5,999 nt of DNA from Deltaproteobacteria bacterium RBG_13_49_15 (GTDB lineage Bacteria; Desulfobacterota; Desulfobacteria; Desulfobacterales; UBA2156), in contig MGQD01000082.1 in NCBI GenBank assembly GCA_001797695.1, forward strand, positions 1 to 5,999. Direction: 5' to 3'. A program made the translations under genes and the position numbers. Of this stretch, positions 1-3,986 are shown piece after piece (the first letter of the stretch is position 1; each line of letters starts with the position of its first letter). Below the pieces are notes generated by a model. The model worked only from the letters and a program-made list of their open reading frames with translations. It was not told the origin of the DNA and did not search any database.

Positions 1-1215
1 GACTTTTTTAAAAAAAGGGTTTATCCCATCGATCCGGTTCAACGGATGATTCAAGACGGCGCCGATCTTTTGATCAATATTTCCGCATCCCCGTTTTACA
101 TGGGAAAAATCCGGTTCAGGCACGACATGATCGGCTCCATCGCTAAAAAATACGCGACGATTTTAACATATGTCAATCAGGTGGGCGGAAACGACTCTCT
201 CATTTTTGACGGCGCCAGTTGTGCTTACGACGGCATGGGAAACCGGATCGCCCAAGGAGCAGATTTTGAAGAAGACCTGGTAGTGATCGATGTCGAGGCA
301 GGAAAAGGCGATATCCATCCGGTCAGCAAAAGTGATGCCGCATCGGTTTTAAAAGCGCTGGTTATGGGGACCGCCGATTTTGTGACCAAGTGCCGGTTTT
401 CCAAGGTCGTCATCGGGCTGAGCGGCGGGATCGACTCGGCACTCACAGCGTGCATCGCCGTTCGGGCGCTGGGAAGAGAAAATGTCATCTCCGTTTTCAT
501 GCCGTCCAGGTATACCTCAGTGGAAAATTTCGAAGACACCAGGCAACTGGCGGACAATTTGGGTATTCCATTGCTGAAAATCCCCATTGATGCCATCTTT
601 GAGGAATTCATCCAACCGGTTTCACCGGACTTTAACCGGGAAAATCCAGGAATCACCGAACAAAATATCCAGGCAAGGATACGCGGAACGCTCCTCATGG
701 CCGTTGCCAACAAGGAAAACGCTATTTTGCTTTCAACCGGAAACAAATCGGAGCTGGCGGTGGGATATTGCACCCTCTATGGCGATATGAACGGAGGCCT
801 TGATGTCATATCGGATGTTCCAAAGACCATGGTTTATAAACTGGCCGATCTGATCAATGCGGAAAACCCCTTTATCCCACAAAGAATCCTTGAAAAGGCG
901 CCGTCTGCCGAACTTAAACCGAATCAGAAAGATCAGGATGATCTTCCACCCTATGATGAGCTCGACCGGATTCTCAAGGCATATATCGAGGATTTAAAAA
1001 GTGCCGAAGAGTTGCTTAAGATGGAGTTTGATCCTAAGCTCGTGGAGGAGGTCATCGCCCGGATCGATAGAAACGAATACAAGCGCCACCAGGCGCCCCC
1101 CGGCCTTAAGGTAACTTCCAGGGCATTCGGCTATGGAAGAAGGGTTCCCATCGCTCAGCGATATATCTGGAAATTTGTAGGGACGAAATTTGTAGGGACG
1201 TCCATAAAAATATAA
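1..1215 (+). CDS. nadE: Glutamine-dependent NAD+ synthetase, 5'-truncated by window edge
   Basis: This enzyme makes NAD+ from nicotinic acid adenine dinucleotide, ATP and glutamine in the cytoplasm, the last step of NAD synthesis. The frame is open from base 1, so the ATG at 46 is an internal methionine; 404 residues are visible of a family usually near 540-580. Visible residues 1 to about 85 are the end of the nitrilase-like glutaminase domain (GADLLINISASPF, then YVNQVGGND at 169-195). The catalytic Glu, Lys and Cys lie upstream of the window. From about residue 110 comes the synthetase domain, with the ATP-pyrophosphatase P-loop SGGIDS (421-438), STGNKSELAVGY, and the ending RAFGYGRRVPIAQRY. 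After this family-typical end, the last residues (KFVGT twice, then SIKI) are encoded by repeat DNA, so the C-terminus has been replaced or extended by the adjoining element. The function call is secure; the original stop position is unknown. Confidence 0.95.
   Translation, partial: DFFKKRVYPIDPVQRMIQDGADLLINISASPFYMGKIRFRHDMIGSIAKKYATILTYVNQVGGNDSLIFDGASCAYDGMGNRIAQGADFEEDLVVIDVEAGKGDIHPVSKSDAASVLKALVMGTADFVTKCRFSKVVIGLSGGIDSALTACIAVRALGRENVISVFMPSRYTSVENFEDTRQLADNLGIPLLKIPIDAIFEEFIQPVSPDFNRENPGITEQNIQARIRGTLLMAVANKENAILLSTGNKSELAVGYCTLYGDMNGGLDVISDVPKTMVYKLADLINAENPFIPQRILEKAPSAELKPNQKDQDDLPPYDELDRILKAYIEDLKSAEELLKMEFDPKLVEEVIARIDRNEYKRHQAPPGLKVTSRAFGYGRRVPIAQRYIWKFVGTKFVGTSIKI
1171..1200 (+). 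repeat. Perfect 15-bp tandem duplication in the nadE tail
   Basis: The unit AAATTTGTAGGGACG occurs twice head to tail (1171-1185 and 1186-1200) with no mismatch. Being 15 bp, it stays in frame and encodes KFVGT-KFVGT. The second copy runs on into the left inverted repeat of the transposase unit, so the first copy looks like a partial duplicate of the outer end of that repeat. Each copy contains GTAG followed by GGACG, the outer part of the REP-like core. Confidence 0.93.
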
Positions 1216-1216
1216 G
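1190..1216 (+). repeat. Left inverted repeat (REP-like) of the transposase unit
   Basis: The 27-bp stretch from TTGTAGGGACG through the A/T-rich end ATATAAG matches the reverse complement of 2263-2290 with one single-base indel (GTAG versus GTAAG) and one substitution. It contains GTAG (1192-1195) directly followed by the self-complementary octamer GGACGTCC (1196-1203). REP sequences mobilised by RAYT proteins typically carry a GTAG-type tetranucleotide beside a palindrome, so this fits that class. The palindrome has no loop, however, so a classic REP hairpin is not clearly formed. The nadE stop codon TAA (1213-1215) is inside this repeat. Confidence 0.85.
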
Positions 1217-1219
1217 ATT

Positions 1220-2227
1220 TTAATCTTGCTTGAGTTTGAGATGTCTCTCTTCAATAATTTTCGCCCCTCGTTTTACCGCCTGACTCACCGCTGGCTGTGT
1301 TACACCCAACCTCCTTGCTACCTCTGTCTCACTCATCCCCAGTTCTCTCACCGCCCAGTAACTCACCACGCTGCGAGCTGCCACCCCACTTCGATACTTC
1401 CCCGTTGACTTTATCTCCTCCACGCTCATCCCAAATAACGCTGCTACCCTTTCGATGATTCGTTCCAAATCAAACCCTTCCGCTCTCAATCCGTATTTCC
1501 GCTCCATCGCCTCTTCCGATGCCTTGAGCACCTCCCCCACAAATCTACTCTCCCCCAGAATCCGCTCATCGCCTTTGAATCGGCCTCTCCACTTCCCCAG
1601 CCCCTGGATCCCTTCCCATCCTCCCATGCTCCGAATCAGTCCTCCTCCCACCAGATCCGGTCTTCGCCCCTGCACTACACCCTTCTCTACGTACTCTCGA
1701 TACTTTATTCTTGCCGTTTTCTCAATGTGTCCAAAATAACCTAAAACCGTGTCTGTGTCCTGCCATTCTCGAATCCAGAAGCCCATGATCGCGCTGTGTC
1801 CGCTGAATGCGTATTGATCCATAGCATGTAAGCTCTCAACTATTTTCCCTCGCAGGGGGTTGAGATGGATATAGCGAACCAGCTCCAATAAGTATGGATC
1901 CTCTTGGCACAGAATGGATTTATAACGATTCTGGAACAAAACCCCATGCCGTCGATGTCTTCGATTGTAGGTCACGACATAACCGGTCAGGAGTCGTCGC
2001 ATCAGGTTTGATAGGGGAACCACTCCGGTCCGTACTAAAAGATGGGCATGGTTAGGCATCAGAGCCCAGGCAAAACATGAGGTTTTTGATTCCAGAAGAA
2101 GAATTCCCATACGGTCCAGAAAGGCATCGCGATCCTGATCGTCCTGAAAGATCCGCTTCCGCTCGATCCCTCGAATGATTAGGTGGTGAACTCCACCAGG
2201 ATAGTCGATCCTTGCTTTCCGAGGCAT
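1220..2227 (-). CDS. REP-associated tyrosine transposase (Y1_Tnp/RAYT) with C-terminal helix-turn-helix
   Basis: A 335-residue HUH single-strand DNA transposase, related to IS200/IS605 TnpA, that nicks at REP-type hairpins through a 5'-phosphotyrosine. The N-terminal Y1 domain (residues 1 to about 140) shows the family start MPRKARIDYPGGVHHLIIRG, the metal-binding HUH motif as H60-A61-H62 in MPNHAHLLV, LFQNRYKS, and the helix LVRYIHLNPLRG, in which Y119 is the likely nucleophile. The middle (about 140-225) has the family segment GRRPDLVGGGLIRSMGGW. Residues about 250-325 form a helix-turn-helix resembling DnaA domain IV (LGMSETEVARRLGVTQPAVSQAVKRG), probably for extra DNA recognition. All key residues are present, so the gene looks intact. 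The start is the family-conserved Met; no Shine-Dalgarno lies at normal spacing. Its stop is only 4 bp from the nadE stop, in convergent orientation. Confidence 0.93.
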   Translation of the reverse strand: MPRKARIDYPGGVHHLIIRGIERKRIFQDDQDRDAFLDRMGILLLESKTSCFAWALMPNHAHLLVRTGVVPLSNLMRRLLTGYVVTYNRRHRRHGVLFQNRYKSILCQEDPYLLELVRYIHLNPLRGKIVESLHAMDQYAFSGHSAIMGFWIREWQDTDTVLGYFGHIEKTARIKYREYVEKGVVQGRRPDLVGGGLIRSMGGWEGIQGLGKWRGRFKGDERILGESRFVGEVLKASEEAMERKYGLRAEGFDLERIIERVAALFGMSVEEIKSTGKYRSGVAARSVVSYWAVRELGMSETEVARRLGVTQPAVSQAVKRGAKIIEERHLKLKQD

Positions 2228-2233
2228 AAAACC

Positions 2234-2262
2234 ACTCTATCAACCCTGAATTTCTTTGTCAA
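2234..2262 (-). promoter_or_regulatory. Sigma-70-like promoter of the transposase gene, possibly leaderless
   Basis: On the minus strand a perfect -35 box TTGACA (2262-2257) is followed by an exact 17-bp spacer and TAGAGT (2239-2234, 4 of 6 consensus). Only six bases (GGTTTT) separate the -10 box from the transposase ATG at 2227, so the predicted transcription start coincides with the start codon and the mRNA would be leaderless. The -35 box directly abuts the inner edge of the right inverted repeat, so the unit appears to carry its own promoter. Boxes are seen in the sequence; activity is inferred. Confidence 0.55.
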
Positions 2263-2290
2263 CTTATAATTTTATGGACGTCCCTTACAA
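2263..2290 (-). repeat. Right inverted repeat (REP-like) of the transposase unit
   Basis: Read on the minus strand, this 28-bp stretch starts TTGTAAGGGACGTCC and ends in TTATAAG, mirroring 1190-1216 with one inserted A and one A/T substitution. It carries the same GGACGTCC palindrome, at 2277-2284. Its outermost TAA (2287-2285) is the stop codon of the MarR-GNAT gene, and its inner end touches the transposase -35 box. Confidence 0.85.
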
Positions 2291-3214
2291 TAATAGCTCC
2301 CAGGTCTCCCCCACCATATCGAAACCGAAACTGTGATGTGGCTCTTCAAGAACGAGTTTAAACCCGGCGGCGGTGTAAATGTGACGCGCTGCAAGCAGAA
2401 TGTCGTTGGTCCACAGAATCATCTTGCGGTAACCGGCTTGCCTTGCAAATCGGATACACTCGTTGACCATTCGCTTGCCGATGCCAAGTCCCCGCGCCTT
2501 GGGCTCGACGAGAAGAAGTCGCAATTTGGATACGGTTTCAGTCTCCTTGACAATAAAGACCGAGCCCACAATCTCGCCTTCAATTTCTGCCATCCAGCAT
2601 CGTTCCCTCTTTGGATCAAAATTCTGGATGAATTTAGCTACGATTCCTGCCACCAGCGCTTCAAAGGTCTCGTCCCAGCCGTATTCCTGGGAGTAGAGTA
2701 CACCGTGCCGATGCACCACCCAGCCCATGTCACCGGGCTGTTGGGGGCGGAGAAGATAGGGCATCCTGTTTTTTGGGCGAATGCTCAATAGTTCTTTGAT
2801 GCTCTCCATTGCCTTGATAAGTCGGATCTGTTCATTGTCGGTGAGCGAGTCCAGCAGGATGCCGATCTCATCGCGTGCTCGCGCGTTAAGTGGTGCAAAT
2901 GCGGCCTTCCCCTGTTCCGTGAGCTGCAAAATGCTCTGGCGACCATCCTGCTTAGAGGGCTTGGCGTCGATTAATCCTTTTGCCTTGAAACTGCTGAGGA
3001 TGCGACTAAGATAACCAGGATCCAATCCAAGATCCTTGCTAAGCTCCGAGGCCACCCCCCTTTCACTGTGCGAGAGTTCGTAAAGCACCCGCACCTCGGT
3101 CAATGAAAAAGGGCTGTCGAGAACCCCTTCTTGCAATACACCGATTTTTTGAGTGTAGAAGCGGTTGAATTGCCTAATCGCCTCGATGCGTTGAAAGAGT
3201 CGGTCTTCATTCAT
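2285..3214 (-). CDS. MarR-family regulator fused to a GNAT N-acetyltransferase
   Basis: A 309-residue two-domain cytoplasmic protein. Residues about 35-105 form a MarR winged helix-turn-helix: recognition helix near LDPGYLSRILSSF (64-76) and wing SKQDGRQSILQLTEQG (87-102). Residues about 152-309 form a GNAT domain. Its acetyl-CoA pyrophosphate loop is R241-G-L-G-I-G246, matching R/Q-x-x-G-x-G/A, and it ends in the family-like AAGFKLVLEE...GETWELLL. MarR-GNAT fusions are a known architecture, but the substrate and ligand cannot be told from sequence. The start is supported by GGAGG (3224-3220) five bases before the ATG. The stop codon lies in the right inverted repeat of the transposase unit, 57 bp upstream of the transposase ATG on the same strand, so read-through into that gene is possible. 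Palindromes upstream suggest autoregulation. No truncation is evident. Confidence 0.93.
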   Translation of the reverse strand: MNEDRLFQRIEAIRQFNRFYTQKIGVLQEGVLDSPFSLTEVRVLYELSHSERGVASELSKDLGLDPGYLSRILSSFKAKGLIDAKPSKQDGRQSILQLTEQGKAAFAPLNARARDEIGILLDSLTDNEQIRLIKAMESIKELLSIRPKNRMPYLLRPQQPGDMGWVVHRHGVLYSQEYGWDETFEALVAGIVAKFIQNFDPKRERCWMAEIEGEIVGSVFIVKETETVSKLRLLLVEPKARGLGIGKRMVNECIRFARQAGYRKMILWTNDILLAARHIYTAAGFKLVLEEPHHSFGFDMVGETWELLL

Positions 3215-3238
3215 GATTTCCTCCGGAAAAGATTTAGC

Positions 3239-3279
3239 AGGGTACCGTTATTATATGCTATTGTCAATCATATATTTGA
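3239..3279 (-). promoter_or_regulatory. Candidate promoter region of the MarR-GNAT gene
   Basis: On the minus strand there is a perfect TTGACA (3267-3262) and, just downstream, a perfect TATAAT (3255-3250), but the two are only 6 bp apart and cannot form one promoter. Either TTGACA works with the poor -10 TACCCT (3244-3239, 17-bp spacer), or TATAAT works with a weak -35 near CAAATA (3278-3273). Either choice starts transcription about 15-40 bp upstream of the ATG at 3214. The exact assignment is uncertain. Confidence 0.45.
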
Positions 3280-3281
3280 TT
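3266..3281. promoter_or_regulatory. Palindrome AATCA-N6-TGATT, candidate MarR operator
   Basis: The 16-bp stretch AATCATATATTTGATT has perfect 5-bp inverted arms around a 6-bp A/T centre. It overlaps the TTGACA box of the MarR-GNAT gene, where a bound dimer would block polymerase. MarR dimers usually bind short A/T-rich palindromes over their own promoter, so autorepression is a reasonable inference; binding is not shown. Confidence 0.4.
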
Positions 3282-3286
3282 AAAGC

Positions 3287-3299
3287 AACTAAATTAGTT
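3287..3299. promoter_or_regulatory. Palindrome AACTAA-A-TTAGTT, second candidate operator
   Basis: This is a perfect 13-bp inverted repeat with a single central base. Its centre is about 20 bp, two helical turns, from the centre of the palindrome at 3266-3281, so two dimers could sit on the same DNA face. The two palindromes share A/T-rich character but not the same half-site, which weakens the case for one regulator binding both. Confidence 0.4.
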
Positions 3300-3353
3300 C
3301 TGTAATGACCGGGCCATGAAGAGAAAAAGGTTGTTTCGAAACTGCTTCTGTTA

Positions 3354-3382
3354 TTGACTTATTAGCTTCAATCCATTAATTT
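3354..3382 (+). promoter_or_regulatory. Weak candidate promoter for the GerMN/EF-G pair
   Basis: TTGACT (3354-3359, 5 of 6 consensus) is followed after 17 bp by TAATTT (3377-3382, 3 of 6), within an A/T-rich tract that also contains two copies of ATTAAT (3375-3380 and 3384-3389). It is the best plus-strand promoter I see ahead of the gene at 3456, but the -10 box is poor. It would leave a leader of roughly 65-70 bases. Confidence 0.25.
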
Positions 3383-3455
3383 TATTAATTTTACACATTC
3401 AACAACCGATTAATCTGGAATGATCCGCGTAAGTTGACGAAAGTGATCGCTTACC

Positions 3456-3986
3456 ATGACCTTGCGATACCAAAATATTTTTATTTTTTCTCTTTTTGTC
3501 CTGACATGGACGGTGTTATTATTATTTGAACCTGCAATCAAACCGGCCGGCAGCCAGGACCCGGTCGCTCTCCCTGTCAGTCTTTATTTTGCCGACCCGA
3601 GCCATTCCCATTTAAATGCCGAAGTGCAGCAAATGGTCAAGCCTGCCGATCCATCCCAATTTGGACGCCAAATCATCAATGCGCTCATCCAGGGACCGCA
3701 ACAGGGACTGATGCGCACCATTCCCGAAGGAACGATCTTGAGGGCAATATTTATAACAGAGGAAAAGACCGCGTATCTGGATTTTGAAAAAAGCATCTTT
3801 TCGGCTCACCCCGGTGGAGCCTTGTTGGAAATGCTCATGATTTATTCTATTACCAATTCCCTTATTTTAAACATTCCCGCCATTGATGAAGTGAAATTTC
3901 TAATCGATGGTCAGGAGCCGACATCTCTGTCAGGCCATCTGAATCTGAAATATCCTTTTAAGACCAATATGCTGATGATCCGATGA
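3456..3986 (+). CDS. Membrane-anchored GerMN-domain protein
   Basis: A 176-residue protein. Residues about 7-24 form one hydrophobic segment (IFIFSLFVLTWTVLLLF) acting as signal anchor or uncleaved signal. There is no cysteine, so it is not a lipoprotein. Residues about 65-165 match the GerMN domain: LIQGPQQGLMRTIPEGT, ILRAIFITEEKTAYLDF, HPGGALLEMLMIYSITNSL, then VKFLIDGQE. GerMN is named after the Bacillus germination protein GerM and also occurs in non-spore-formers as an envelope domain of unclear role, probably linked to peptidoglycan. It does not imply sporulation here. A TGA at 3444-3446, in frame, excludes an upstream start. No strong Shine-Dalgarno precedes the ATG, and GTAAG (3429-3433) could pair with CTTAC (3450-3454) around the weak AAGTGA. 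It overlaps the EF-G start by four bases, suggesting co-expression. Confidence 0.88.
   Translation: MTLRYQNIFIFSLFVLTWTVLLLFEPAIKPAGSQDPVALPVSLYFADPSHSHLNAEVQQMVKPADPSQFGRQIINALIQGPQQGLMRTIPEGTILRAIFITEEKTAYLDFEKSIFSAHPGGALLEMLMIYSITNSLILNIPAIDEVKFLIDGQEPTSLSGHLNLKYPFKTNMLMIR
3983..3986 (+). promoter_or_regulatory. ATGA stop/start overlap coupling GerMN to EF-G
   Basis: ATG (3983-3985) of EF-G overlaps TGA (3984-3986) of the GerMN gene. No convincing Shine-Dalgarno is visible in the 25 bases before this ATG, so EF-G translation probably depends on ribosomes finishing the upstream gene. Confidence 0.7.

Larger units (their letters stand above)
1190..2290 (-). mobile_element. RAYT transposase unit bracketed by inverted repeats
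   Basis: A unit of about 1.1 kb consists of one intact Y1-type transposase gene, its own apparent promoter, and an inverted pair of near-identical 27/28-bp ends. No clear target-site duplication is seen outside the ends, as expected for HUH/Y1 single-strand transposition. The unit lies between the convergent nadE and MarR-GNAT genes and overlaps both stop codons. RAYT genes are often single-copy and immobile, so whether this unit moves as a whole or only serves related short repeats cannot be decided from one locus. Confidence 0.7.

Noticed and set aside
225..773. A 182-codon minus-strand open frame within nadE
   Set aside because: It lies opposite the conserved synthetase core and its translation is Ser/Pro/Thr-rich with no motif, typical of an antisense shadow.
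1190..2290. The inverted repeats as a CRISPR or phage attachment structure
   Set aside because: There are only two inverted copies around a transposase, with no spacer array, integrase or tRNA nearby.
2333..2791. A 152-codon plus-strand open frame opposite the MarR-GNAT gene
   Set aside because: It is antisense to a gene with clear MarR and GNAT motifs, has no recognisable domain, and has the composition expected of a shadow frame.
3316..3357. A 13-codon plus-strand ORF (MKRKRLFRNCFCY) in the intergenic region
   Set aside because: There is no Shine-Dalgarno, it is very short, and nothing suggests a leader peptide or attenuator downstream.
3429..3454. GTAAG/CTTAC inverted arms around the GerMN ribosome-binding region, as a possible regulatory hairpin
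   Set aside because: The stem is only 5 bp with a 16-base loop, too weak to claim as an RNA switch. It is mentioned only in the gene entry.
3456..3986. GerMN as evidence for a spore-forming host
   Set aside because: GerMN domains are widespread in non-spore-formers and no other sporulation gene is present.
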